A stretch of 64,000 nt of DNA, taken from Leptodactylus fallax. Its lineage: Eukaryota > Chordata > Amphibia > Anura > Leptodactylidae. A program made the position numbers and the translations under genes. The notes under the pieces were generated by a model. That model saw nothing but the letters and a program-made list of their open reading frames with translations, ran no database searches and was not told the DNA's origin. The number at the start of each line of letters is the position of its first letter. Within the stretch, counting starts at the first letter, position 1. Location: positions 6,680,501 through 6,744,500 of the forward strand of contig CAMRHE010000021.1 in the NCBI GenBank assembly GCA_947044405.1, in the 5' to 3' direction. Shown piece by piece: positions 25,715 through 35,829 of the stretch.

Positions 25715-26124
25715 ACAGGTCTTTGAACATGCAGCATGCAGCTACTGCTTCCAGTACTACTGAAATAAACTTTTTCAGAGCAAAGGTTGAAAGCTTGGCT
25801 AGGCATAAAAAAGGTAAGTGAAACGGCAATGCTTCACCTCAAGGCTTCACAAGTGGCCTGCATTACAGGTCTTAGAACACGCAGCATGCAACTACCGCTG
25901 CATGAACTACTGACATCAACCTTTTCAGAGCGAAGGTTGAAAGCTTGGCTAGGCACAAAAAACTGCCTAAATAAACCCCCCCTTCTTTTCCACAGAAGCA
26001 TCCAGTGGAAGAAAGAAGAGAAGAGAGGTGTAAAGATGACTCCCCAAAGGAAATTAACAAACTTTAGGAAGAAAAACAAAATATGGGAGGGCAAAAGACC
26101 TCCCTCCACCTGTCCCACCACACA
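25715..26124. repeat. DIRS 5' region with ~170-bp tandem duplication
   Basis: CAAGTGGCCTGCA, then ACAGGTCTT, GCAGCATGCA and GGTTGAAAGCTTGGCTAGGCA, occur twice in tandem. One copy is split by the hAT element (20880-20958 plus 25715-25805) and the second is intact at 25812-25965. The intact copy gives an internal empty-site comparison for the hAT insertion. Confidence 0.8.
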
Positions 26125-26276
26125 GGACAGAAAAAAACACAAGGGGGGGAGGTCTCTTTGCCTTCTTATAGGGTAGCATAGTCATGCATAATTTATGTTA
26201 ATTAAAAGTTCCGCCTGTTCTATCAGGACATAGGGGCAGGAATACCCCATATTGTGCTGCTGTAGGATGTAAGGGA
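26125..26276. repeat. DIRS right inverted terminal repeat
   Basis: Complement of 16434-16583. The outer end runs through CATATTGTGCTGCTGTAGGA and is represented inverted in the internal complementary region. Confidence 0.9.
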
Positions 26277-27076
26277 AAATGGATTTTTGTAAGAAAATGA
26301 GTGGGTGAACCAGTTGTCTAGTATCTGTACAGATGTGGGATCGGTGTCGTCAGATGTGTCTGTGGAACTAAAAGATATACAAAGGGATTTACATGCTAAA
26401 CCTGGTGGAATAAAGCTACACTGGAACATTATCTATCTAAAAATCTTATCCCTAGGGGTCTAAGACTTCATATCCTGATAGAAGATAAACATTTCAAGAA
26501 CAAATGGGAGGAGGCCTGTAATGGCTGCTCACAAACTTTTATTGAGTTACTTATTGGCTATGATAAAAAATTCTTAGAATCTTTTCAGATCTTGAAATTA
26601 CAAGATGAAGTGAAAATAATGGCATCTCCTGATGATATTTGCAAATGGGCGTAACAGATCCATTTAGATTATAAGAAATGGGAGACAACATTGTCCGATC
26701 CGCTTACTAGGAACAGAGATGATAAGCAACTATACGATACACGACATGTGGCCCATAAGAGGAAACACATGGACAACCATACTCCACACCGTACTTCTGA
26801 TTTAAAGGTAATTAATCTATCTGAACATGTACTAATGAAACATCAAGAATCTGTGTTGGCGTTGGGCCTAACGTTTTGCCTGGCAGCACCATTTGAAAGA
26901 TTTACTGTGATAAAGGATGTTTTTCTGTTTGCTAGAAGGTTATTACTGACTTCTGATTAAACACCAAACCATCCTTTATCAGATTAACTACCAACTATCA
27001 TAGTAGATGAAAGGAATTTAGGAATGTTTTAGACCAGTTCTAGCCTATTTTAAGACAGGACAGAGATCTGCATACA

Positions 27077-27629
27077 ATGTTACCAATGAAAGACTTACTA
27101 ATGGCTAAACATAGTAAAAGCCTTGGAGATATTCTAGTACAGAGCCATTATGTTTCACCACCGTCCAAGTATATCTTTTCCAGCACTAAATGGGGATCAT
27201 CACCATGTGGGAGCTGTTCGGCCTGCAAATTTATGACCAGATACATTCATGGATTCACAAAACAATCAGCAATATAAAACTGTTCATTGTATGAATTATC
27301 TGAGTGAGGGAGTTGTATTTTACCTTATGTGCCCATGCAGACTCATATATATTGGAATAACTTCTCGCAAATTGCGAGTGAGAGTCTTGGAATATGTACG
27401 GGACATCAGGAAGGCATTGGAAACACAGGAACAAACCTCAGCATTGAACCTCAAACCAGTTGCACGACACTACAGAGACTTTCATAAAGCTGAAACACCG
27501 CAGCTTCAGGTAAAAGCTATCGACCAAGTCCACTTGGGATCCAGAGGTGGTGACCTAATGACTAGGTTACTACAATTAGAAACAAAATGGATAGTAATTT
27601 TACAAACTCTAACAACAGGGCCACTTTAA
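27077..27629 (+). pseudogene. Penelope-like GIY-YIG endonuclease, broken
   Basis: SSPCGSCSACKFMTRYIHG is the CxxC-type linker seen before the endonuclease of Penelope-like elements. After a frame change come YLMCPCRLIYIGITSRKLRV and RVLEYVRDIRKA (a GIY-YIG core with IYIGIT and the usual arginine/histidine region). The end is VARHYRDFHKAETPQLQ then ETKWIVILQTL. The C-terminus continues only on the far side of the hAT insertion. Confidence 0.75.
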
Positions 27630-28282
27630 CCATAGGGACAACGGTGCATAGGGACTTTAAATTGTTGGGGTAGCTTGAGGGGAACAGTAAACAGTGGGCA
27701 ACTGCAGGGAGACATTAAACTGGGGGCAACTGGAGGAGGATATTAAACTGTGGGGGCAGCTGAAAGGGGACATTATGTTGTCAGGGCAGATGGATGGGTA
27801 CATTATGCTGTGAGGGTGGCTGGAGGGGGACATTAAACAGGGGGCAACTTCCGTGAGTCATTAAACAGGGGGCAACTGGAGGGGGGATATTAAACTGTGG
27901 GGGCAGCTGAAAGGGGACATTATGTTGTCAGGGCAGTGGGATGGGGACATTATGCTGTGAGGATAGCTGGAAGGGGACATTAAACTGTGGGGGTAGCTGG
28001 AAGGAGACATTAAACTGGGAGCAACTGGAGGGGGACATTAAACTGAAGGGGGACATTATGTTGTCAGGGCATAGGGATGGGAACATTATACTATGGGGAT
28101 AGCTGGAAGGGGACATTAAACTGTGGGTGTAGCTGAAGGGGGGACATTATATTGTATGAGGCCACTAGGGAGGCATTATACTGTGTGAGGGCCACTAATA
28201 TGGCATTATAATTTGTGCAAGTTGGGTATTTCTAAGTGGTAGTGATGGGGGAGGGGGCCACAGATGTGTTAAAACGGCCCTG
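27616..28282. mobile_element. hAT element with ~30-bp minisatellite, nested in Penelope-like element
   Basis: It starts CAGGGCCACTTTAACC and ends with the complement of CAGGGCCGTTTTAAC. The flanks TCTAACAA (27608-27615) and TCTAACAT (28283-28290) match at 7 of 8 bases. The 667-bp interior consists largely of degenerate ~30-bp units of the type GGACATTATGTTGTCAGGGC and GGACATTAAACTGTGGGGG. The insertion cuts the endonuclease frame. Confidence 0.85.
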
Positions 28283-28290
28283 TCTAACAT

Positions 28291-28786
28291 CCAAAGGGCT
28301 TAATGAAAAATTGGGCTTTGGTTGTTTCTTGTAGACACATCTGGTGGCACCATATATAGTTGTACTGATAAATTTTGGAGGTTAGATTTCCCCCGGGATC
28401 CCGTTATTTTAGTTTTATTTTTTAGCTTCACTTTGGTGTAGGCAATATGGTCATATAATTTTGCTATATATTATACTTAGGTCTCATCTGACTGGGTATT
28501 TAGATGTCCCTGGGACTACCTACATAACTTAACATTGGTGCCTAGATCTTTTCCCTTTTTGTGAGGATTATGGGGAGGGGGGGCAGTCTTGTATAACTTT
28601 GTTTTTCTATTTGCAGTGTAATTGAGCAGAGTAATGATCAGGCCATTGAATCTATGGAAGTTGAATCGTCCACTGGATAGTTTGACCCACAACTGAGGAG
28701 GGACTCATTACAGCACTGTTCATACCTATATCATAGTCATTTAAAAAGCTAAAAAACAATATTTATTAAAAAATAATATATATATA
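28291..28786. other. Penelope-like tail and unassigned sequence
   Basis: The first 45 bases complete the Penelope-like frame. The rest shows no coding motif and ends in an AT-rich run at 28770-28787 against the next Tc1. Confidence 0.5.
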
Positions 28787-30295
28787 TAGACCTCAACTAT
28801 GAGAGACAAAATGAGAAAACAAATCTAACAAATCACATTGTCTGATTTTTAAAGAATTTATTTGCAAATTATGGTGGAAAATAAGTATTTGGTCACCTAC
28901 AAACAACCAAGATTTCTGGCTCTCACAGACCTGTAACTTCTTCTTTAAGAGGCTCCTCTGTCTTCCACTCATTACCTGTTGTAATGGCACCTGTTTGACA
29001 TTGTTGTTAGTATAAAAGACACCTGTCCACAACCTCAAACAGTCACACTCCAAACTCCACTATGGTGAAGACCAAAGAGCTATGGAAGGACACCAGAAAC
29101 AAAATTGTAGACCTGCACCAGGCTGGGAAGACTGAATCTGCAATAGACAAGCAGCTTGGTGTGAAGAAATCAACTGTGGGAGCAATAATTAGAAAATGGA
29201 AGACATACAAGACCACTGATAATCTCCCTCGATCAGGGGCTCTACGCAAGATCTCACCCCATGGGGTCAAAATGATCACAAGAACGGTGAGCAAAAATCT
29301 CAGAACCATACAGGGGGACCTAGTGAATGACCTGCAGAAAGCTGGGACTAACGTAACAAAGGCTACCGTCAGTAACACACTACGCCACCAGGGACTCAGA
29401 TCCTGCAGTGCCAGACGTGTCCCCCTGCTTAAGCCAGTACATATCCGGGCCCGTCTGAAGTTTGCTAGAGAGCATTTGGATGTTCCAAAAGAGAAATGGG
29501 AGAATGTCATATGGTCAGATGAAACCAAAGTAGAACTGTTTGGTAGAAACACAACTCGTGTTTGGAGGAGAGTGAATGCTGAGTTGCATCCAAAGAACAC
29601 CATACCTACTGTGAAGCATGGGGGTGACAACATCATGCTTTGGGGCTCTGTCTCTGCAAAGGGACCAGGAAGACTGATCCGTGTACATGAAAGAATGAAT
29701 GGGGCCATGTATCATGAAATTTTGAGTGCAAACCTCCTTCCATCAGCAAGGGCACTGAAGATGAAACGTGGCTGGGTCTTTCAGCATGACAATGATCTCA
29801 AGCACACCGCCAGGGCAACGAAGGAGTGGCTTCGTAAGAAGCATTTCAAGCTCCTGTAGTGGCCTAGCCAGTCTCCAGATCTCAACCCCATAGAAAACCT
29901 TTGGAGGGAGTTGAAAGTCCGTGTTGCCCAGCGACAGCCCCAAAACATCACTGCTCTAGAGGAGATCTGCATGGAGGAATGGGCCAACATACCAGCAACA
30001 GTGTGTGCCAACCTTGTGAAGACTTACAGAAAACGTATGACATCTGTCATTGCCAACAAAGGATATATAACAAAGTATTGAGATGAACTTTTGTTATTGA
30101 CCAAATACTTATTTTCCACCATAATTTGCAAATAAATTCTTTAAAAATCAGACAATGTGATTTTCTGGATTTGTTGTCTCATTTTGTCTCTCATAGTTGA
30201 GGTCTATCTATGATGTCAATTACAGGCCGGCCTCATCTTTTTAAGTGGGAGAACTTGCACAATTGGTGGCTGACTAAATACTTTTTCCCCCCCAC

Positions 30296-30297
<2 letters not shown>
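28787..30297 (+). mobile_element. Tc1 element (copy A), left outer TIR missing
   Basis: The right end is complete: GTGGGAGAACTTGCACAATT... to CCCACTG at 30297. On the left, homology to the sister copy at 46867 begins only at GACCTCAACTATGAGAGA, so about 100 outer bases are absent and replaced by an AT run. The right flank is also a TA microsatellite. The transposase on the + strand has one stop. The copy cannot be mobilised as it stands. Confidence 0.9.
29062..30081 (+). pseudogene. Tc1 transposase (copy A) with one nonsense codon
   Basis: [19 protein letters not shown] starts the protein. The helix-turn-helix region ([15 protein letters not shown]) and the DDE domain ([40 protein letters not shown]) follow, ending YITKY and TGA at 30081. 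The single visible break is TAG at 29857-29859, where copy B has GAG ([12 protein letters not shown]). Otherwise about 340 codons are open. The second catalytic box has Leu where Pro is usual (DNDLKH). Confidence 0.93.

Positions 30298-30358
<61 letters not shown>
30298..30358. repeat. (TA)n microsatellite
   Basis: About 28 TA dinucleotides next to the Tc1 right end. Confidence 0.97.
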
Positions 30359-30359
<1 letters not shown>

Positions 30360-30364
30360 ATATA

Positions 30365-30890
30365 TTTTTTCTTCCCCTCCATATGTACGTATTGGCCCCA
30401 ATTTATTAAATGTCACTTATTTTACAGTGTTTCACCTTGTGTTGTCATTTTTTTTATTTCTTTCACCATTTATATTTTGTTTGCATCACTTTATAATTTG
30501 TCTTTTGGCAAGAATTGTCATAAGAGTCATTCTCATGATCACCTCCCCATTCTGTGATTTATTCCCTGCGTTTATATTTTCTGCACTTTCATCTCTATAT
30601 GTGGAATTCATTATGCACTTTTCTGACAGCACTTATGTTATGTCTATAGTGGCCACAATATTTATACTAGATGTATTTTTCACATTTATTCAGATCACAA
30701 TTTATGTGATCCAACCTGCTTGTATGGCCTTTATTGTATGCATCTATTTATCTATATATGTTGCCTCTTATATGGTGTATGACATCTTCATCCTAATTCA
30801 AATATAGTGCTCTTACATCATTATCTACTTGTATGTTCTTATACAATATCCTTGTCTTCCTTTAACTTATACTCAGCTGACCTCTTTTGC
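30365..30890 (+). repeat. Dispersed repeat, inverted copy of 6990-7500
   Basis: Same repeat as 6990-7500 in opposite orientation, about 500 bp, ending near TCAGCTGACCTCTTTT. It is not a gene in spite of an apparently conserved hydrophobic frame in both copies. Confidence 0.8.
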
Positions 30891-31600
30891 TGGCGCGGCT
30901 CAGCTTAGCTAACTATACTGATGATACTCCACTGCGCGCAACTTTACTATCCTATGTTAAGTTTGAACATGAATGATACGCATGCCTGGGATTACACTAT
31001 GACATGTACCTCAGGTGATATGTATATTGTGTGGATACACAGTCTACAAAGCTATCTGGATAGCAGTGCTATTAGGATTAGGTGTGTGGCAACACCTGGG
31101 TGGCCTCTTTTTATGCCCTGATTTTGGCCTCCACGGGCCACTATAGTATTTATTGTACATATAGATTATTGATTATGGTTTGCCTGATTTATACTATTGG
31201 GAAAATGTATGTATTTTATTGAATCCTTCCTGTATATGTGCTATAATGAATATGGTGCTGTCTACACACTGAGCATAATCTTTATGCGCATAGATTTATT
31301 CTAAGCCATTGGGCATTTATGTCTATTTAAACCAGCAATATGATGCACTAGGACTGCCACCACTTTCCAGTCAAGCGTGCGCTGTCCCTTTGCAGTAAGT
31401 TTTATGCTGTACATGATCGCTGAGGTCAATCAGGGATCCAGTGACGGAACAGTTGACGTTACTTTTGAAGGACTTCATTATGCACTTCCAGGAGGAAGTC
31501 CTGGACCAGACAGCGGCAGACACCAGAGTGCTGGGACAGGCTAGTGTGCGTTTTTTTTTTTTTTGTTTCATCTTCTCCGGCCTCCTCCCCGAGTTGTGAA
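30891..31600. other. Intergenic DNA, no gene seen
   Basis: No recognised coding sequence. The T run at 31552-31564 and nearby GC-rich bases look like another old interspersed repeat. Confidence 0.5.
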
Positions 31601-32260
31601 ATTTCTGGAAACCCCTTTAAATCTTAGAGGCTTATACAGCTCTTACAAAAGATCCCAAATATGGAAAGAAAGTAATTCACTCAAGTGCGATATTTTATGC
31701 GTATAAGAGATGCATTTACTTGAAAAAGATTCACAGAGTGAAGCATGAGAACTTTCCATACATTTACCACACAACATGCAGGCTAAAAAAAAAAAAAAAA
31801 AAAAAGGACATATTAATAGCCATCAGAGATACTATGGGTTTCCAAATATTAAAATGATCTCAGGCACAAAAAGTAGATATCTGCTCCTGAAGTGTACCAT
31901 TAACAATGAGAATTACACTATTATGCCTCTATACGCATCTAATAAACATTAAGGAAATTTTTGTCCTATGTCATAAATCTGATAACTAGAGAAAACACTG
32001 GATCATATGTGGAGACGTTATTAAAGTCTTAAACCCATAGATGGACAAAAGTGCTTGAAGCCAACATAAAGACTTACGGATGTGTACAATATTCTATTTA
32101 AAGAGAACCTTTACGACTCATGGAGAATATTGAATGCATCAGAGAGGGACTATTCCTTGTTCTCAATTGTGTATAGAGCCTACTCTAGAATAGATTTTAT
32201 AGTTGTTGACTCTGATGAAATGTGGATGTATGTTAAGGTGTCTTGAGTTATGTGTTTATT
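31601..32260 (+). pseudogene. Decayed L1 endonuclease fragment
   Basis: Broken + strand frames read GILIAIRDTMGFQ, then CTINNENYTIMPLYASNKH, LYDSWRILNASERDYSLFS and YRAYSRIDFIVVDS. These correspond in order to L1 endonuclease blocks (KGVaiai, nLYaPN, D.WR...P....fS, SRID). An A run sits at 31783-31804. Many stops show that it is old. Confidence 0.7.
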
Positions 32261-32685
32261 TACGAATTTTCTTAGGGTTTTTTTTATTCTTGGGTGTAGA
32301 AGGAGATTGGTCAGGTTACCAAGGGCAGGAATGGATCCCTATTTAAGGATGTCAGCTGGTTCATTGAACTGGCATTTCATCAACGTACCCTCAGTAAACA
32401 GTAGAATTGTGCAGTGACATGCATCCTGCACGACAGCAGAAACACGCTACATACCTGTATGGTAACTTTACATCTCCAGTGTGTGTCATCTTTGTTAAAG
32501 CAGTAAAGTAAAAACTACAGCCAGGTGTCATGTGTGTCTTTTTTGCACCAGTGGGAGACTTCAGGTGACTTTCAGGAGGAAGTGTCTGGATGTCAGCCTG
32601 CAGGAGACCGGCTAGACACAGTGGTGGTTTGACCGCAGAAGGAGGTGTAGAGCCACATACAGGTGTCTGGGCATCAGTATGAATC
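32261..32685. other. Unassigned intergenic sequence
   Basis: Nothing recognised on either strand. A 118-codon frame on the - strand (32391-32747) has no motif and overlaps the SINE fragment. Confidence 0.5.
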
Positions 32686-32850
32686 TGACCAAGGACAGCG
32701 CCTGCAAGGAGTTTGCATGTTTGCATGGGTTTCCTCCCACACTCCAAAAAGACATGCTAATAGGAAATTTGGATTGTGAGCTCTATATGGGACAGTGACT
32801 GACAATGTCTGTAAAGCGCTATGGAATATGTTGACACTATACAAGTAATG
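32686..32850 (+). repeat. SINE 3' part with L2-like tail
   Basis: GGGTTTCCTCCCACACTCCA, then GGATTGTGAGCTCTATATGG and GTAAAGCGCTATGGAATATG are the body and tail of a common amphibian SINE. The tail is the complement of the L2-like LINE tail at 13955-13995, so the SINE probably used that LINE for copying. Confidence 0.75.
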
Positions 32851-33154
32851 GAGAGTTGAAGCTCACAAATATTCGTCTAAACGAATCTAGTGAGATTCCC
32901 CCCTCTCTAGTCACATCCATTGTCAACCGATCAATACATGAGACTGTTACCACTAAATTGGTTAAGGCGAATCTTTACAACTCTGCAAAATTTTTAATAA
33001 TTTATTTAGAAAAATGCATGCATTTTTTTTTTTTTTTTTTTACACCCATAGGTGTTTTTTTTCAGCAAAATCGCACTGTGTGAACCCAGCCTTAAAAGAA
33101 AAACTTCACGGTCAGCAATGAGAAATAGTCTGGAATTAATCAGTGTGTCACTTA

Positions 33155-33530
33155 CAGGTGCATCTCAATAAATTAGAATATCTTTGAAACGTTTATTTAT
33201 TTCAGTAATTGAATTAAAAAAGTGACCTCCTATATTTTCTAGATTCTTTACACACAGAGAGTTCTATTTCAAGTGTTTTATTTCTGTAAATGTTGATTAT
33301 GGATTACAGGTAATGAAAACCAAAATCTAAGAAAATTTGAATATTGTAAAAAAGTTCCGTATTGTAAATTCAGTGTGTCACCTGCCAAGGTTTCCTAAGT
33401 ATTTAAATAGTCCCTCAGTCTTGTTCAGTAGGACACACAATCATGGAAGACGCTGATTATGAATTGTATTACTGAATTACTGAAATGAATGAATGTTTCA
33501 AAAATATTCTAATTTATTGAGATGCACCTG
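33155..33530. mobile_element. Tc1-type MITE, 376 bp
   Basis: CAGGTGCATCTCAATAAATT starts the element and its perfect inverted copy ends it, each flanked by TA (33153-33154, 33531-33532). There is no transposase coding. Apart from the termini the two halves are only partly complementary. Confidence 0.9.
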
Positions 33531-33609
33531 TACTTATTAGTGACAGCTCTTGTGGCCCCAGAACTGACTGCAGTTATAATTGCATTAGGTCATCAGTATG
33601 CAATAGAGG

Positions 33610-33885
33610 CTGGAAAACCCTTTAGGGCTAAGGCCCCACGTAGTAAGCCAAAGCAAAAAAATGCTGCGGCTAAGACCACGGCGGAAACGTATCGTGGTTT
33701 TTGCACAGCATTTTTCACATAAAGTATGCAGAGTTTTCCTCTGTAGACTTCCGGACCCTATTATACCTGTATGAAAAATGCCAGCGTTTCCATAGGTATA
33801 ATTGACATGCTGTGATTTTAAAAAAACACAAGTGATTTTGAAAACGCAGCTTTTCCAGGGCAGATTTTTTTCTGCAATGTGTTAC
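33610..33885. repeat. Interspersed GC-rich repeat (GGCCCCACGT type)
   Basis: The segment CTAAGGCCCCACGTAG...GAAAACGCAGC belongs to a repeat whose pieces recur near 36240-36400, 38300-38350, 40855-40930 and 42710-42800 (shared words: GCAGATTTTGTTGC, GGGGCCTTGGCC, TTTTTGAGCC). The type is not assigned. Confidence 0.5.
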
Positions 33886-34182
33886 CTATATTTCCCAGAA
33901 CACCGGATAGAATACTAATGTATCAATCCCCTACTGAATAATATAATCCTATAAAGACTGATACGTCACAAAATAAACATATTATCAAATTTTCATATAT
34001 ACAAATACATTTTATTAGAAGCACAAAAAATGTTGTCAGTTTAAAACAATTAAAACAAAACAAAATGCAAGGTAGAGGTCGTGACCCACAAGATACAAGG
34101 TATCAAATTCATATCACAGATATAATACAAAGGAAGAAAACACTTTGTTTTTGCAACGTGGGTCCCCGACCCAAAGCTGGTA
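33886..34182 (-). repeat. Dispersed repeat with unoccupied L1 target
   Basis: The complement matches 16203-16365 and then runs across GTTGTCAGTTTAAAAC...AAAACAAAATGCA without interruption, corresponding to both sides of the L1 at 16202 and 7500. Confidence 0.75.
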
Positions 34183-34184
34183 TA

Positions 34185-35827
34185 CAGTCATATGAAAAAG
34201 TTTGGGCACCCCTATTAATCTTAATCATTTTTAGTTCTAAATATTTGGGTGTTTGCAACAGCCATTTCAATTTGATATATCTAATAACTGATGGACACAG
34301 TAATATTTCAGGATTGAAATGAGGTTTATTGTACTAACAGAAAATGTGCAATATGCATTAAACCAAAATTTGACCGGTGCAAAAATTTGGGTACCCTTAT
34401 CATTTTATTGATTTGAATACTCCTAACTACTTTTTACTGACTTACTGAAGCACAAAATTGGTTTTGTAACCTCACTGAGCTTTGAACTTCATAGCCAGGT
34501 GTATCCAATCATGAGAAAAGGTATTTAAGGTGGCCAATTGCAAGTTGTTCTCCTATTTGAATCTCCTCTGAAGAGTGGCATCATGGGCTCCTCAAAACAA
34601 CTCTCAAATGATCTGAAAACAAAGATTGTTCAACATAGTTGTTCAGGCGAAGGATACAAAAAGTTGTCTCAGAGATTTAACCTGTCAGTTTCCACTGTGA
34701 GGAACATAGTAAGGAAATGGAAGACCACAGGGACAGTTCTTGTTAAGCCCAGAAGTAGCAGGCCAAGAAAAATATCAGAAGGGCAGAGAAGAAGAATGGT
34801 GAGAACAGTCAAGGACAATCCACAGACCACCTCCAAAGAGCTGCAGCATCATCTTGCTGCAGATGGTGTCACTGTGCATCGGTCAACAATACAGCACACT
34901 TTGCACAAGGAGAACCTGTATGGGAGAGTGATGCGAAAGAAGCCGTTTCTGAAAGCACGCCACAAACAGAGTCGCCTGAGGTATGCAAAAGCACATTTGG
35001 ACAAGCCAGCTTCATTTTGGAAGAAGGTCCTGTGGACTGATGAAACAAAGATTCAGTTGTTTGGTCATACAAAAAGGCGTTATGCATGGCGTCAAAAAAA
35101 CACAGCATTCCAAGAAAAACACTTGCTACCCACTGTAAAATTTGGTGGAGGTTCCATCATGCTTTGGGGTTGTGTGGCCAATGCCGGCACCGGGAATCTT
35201 GTTAAAGTTGAGGGTCGCATGGATTCAACTCAGCAGATTCTTGAGAATAATGTACAAGAATCAGTGACGAATTTGAAGTTACGCCGGGGATGGATATTTC
35301 AGCAAGACAATGATCCAAAACACAGCTCCAAATCTACTCAGACATTCATGCAGAGGAACAATTACAATGTTCTGGAATGGCCATCCCAGTCCCCAGACCT
35401 GAATATCATTGAACATCTGTGGGATAATTTGAAGCGGGCTGTCCATGCTCGGCGACCATCAAACTTAACTGAACTGGAATTGTTTTGTAAAGAGGAATGG
35501 TCAAAAATACCTTCATCCAGGATCCAGGAACTGATTAAAAGCTACAGGAAGCGACTAGAGGCTGTTATTTTTGCAAAAGGAGGATCTACTAAATATTAAT
35601 GTCACTTTTCTGTTGAGGTGCCCATACTTTTGCACCGGTCAAATTTTGGTTTAATGCATATTGCACATTTTCTGTTAGTACAATAAACCTCATTTCAATC
35701 CTGAAATATTACTGTGTCCATCAGTTATTAGATATATCAAATTGAAATGGCTGTTGCAAACACCCAAATATTTAGAACTAAAAATGATTAAGATTAATAG
35801 GGGTGCCCAAACTTTTTCATATGACTG
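34185..35827 (+). mobile_element. Full-length Tc1 element with intact transposase
   Basis: CAGTCATATGAAAAAGTTTG begins the element at 34185 and its inverted copy ends at 35827. TA duplications lie at 34183-34184 and 35828-35829. Terminal inverted repeats are about 210 bp, of the long IR/DR kind, and nearly identical. The 1643-bp element has one uninterrupted transposase gene. It is the best-preserved mobile element in the window and could be recently active. Confidence 0.95.
34583..35599 (+). CDS. Intact Tc1 transposase (DD34E)
   Basis: The enzyme would cut and paste the Tc1 element at TA dinucleotides. I chose the ATG at 34583 (MGSSKQLSNDLKTKIVQ), which matches the usual Tc1 N-terminus and gives 338 residues; an in-frame ATG at 34538 would add 15 residues. 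The paired-like DNA-binding region has two helix-turn-helix parts (LSQRFNLSVSTVRNIVRKW and later SKELQHHLAADGVTVHRSTI), with a GRPR-like link SSRPRKIS. The catalytic triad is visible: [23 protein letters not shown] and DLNIIEHLWDNLK, with exactly 34 residues between the second Asp and the Glu. It ends GGSTKY. The only oddity is NIIE for the usual NPIE. Confidence 0.95.
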   Translation: MGSSKQLSNDLKTKIVQHSCSGEGYKKLSQRFNLSVSTVRNIVRKWKTTGTVLVKPRSSRPRKISEGQRRRMVRTVKDNPQTTSKELQHHLAADGVTVHRSTIQHTLHKENLYGRVMRKKPFLKARHKQSRLRYAKAHLDKPASFWKKVLWTDETKIQLFGHTKRRYAWRQKNTAFQEKHLLPTVKFGGGSIMLWGCVANAGTGNLVKVEGRMDSTQQILENNVQESVTNLKLRRGWIFQQDNDPKHSSKSTQTFMQRNNYNVLEWPSQSPDLNIIEHLWDNLKRAVHARRPSNLTELELFCKEEWSKIPSSRIQELIKSYRKRLEAVIFAKGGSTKY

Positions 35828-35829
35828 TA

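Larger units (their letters stand above)
16414..26276 (-). mobile_element. DIRS-like tyrosine-recombinase retroelement with nested hAT
   Basis: Inverted terminal repeats of about 150 bp lie at 16434-16583 and 26125-26276. An internal complementary region at 16627-16715 contains the complement of the left end joined to the complement of the right end, the hallmark of DIRS elements that replicate through a circle. Between them on the - strand come gag-like (20.3-19.3 kb), reverse transcriptase/RNase H (19.26-18.25 kb) and tyrosine recombinase (18.2-16.75 kb) remnants. The hAT element at 20959-25706 splits the 5' part; without it the DIRS is about 5.1 kb. Many frame breaks make it inactive. Confidence 0.9.
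26280..28335 (+). mobile_element. Penelope-like retroelement lacking its RT core
   Basis: Frames on the + strand carry an N-terminal segment (KVINLSEHVLMKHQESVL near 26800). It jumps, without the reverse transcriptase catalytic blocks, to a cysteine motif (PCGSCSACKFM near 27210) and a GIY-YIG endonuclease. The coding sequence is interrupted at 27616 by a hAT element and resumes at 28291 with SKGLNEKLGFGCF, then a stop. The RT core has been deleted and other stops are present. Confidence 0.75.

Noticed and set aside
29043..29708. 221-codon frame antisense to a Tc1 transposase.
   Set aside because: It is a shadow of the coding strand; the + strand has all transposase motifs.
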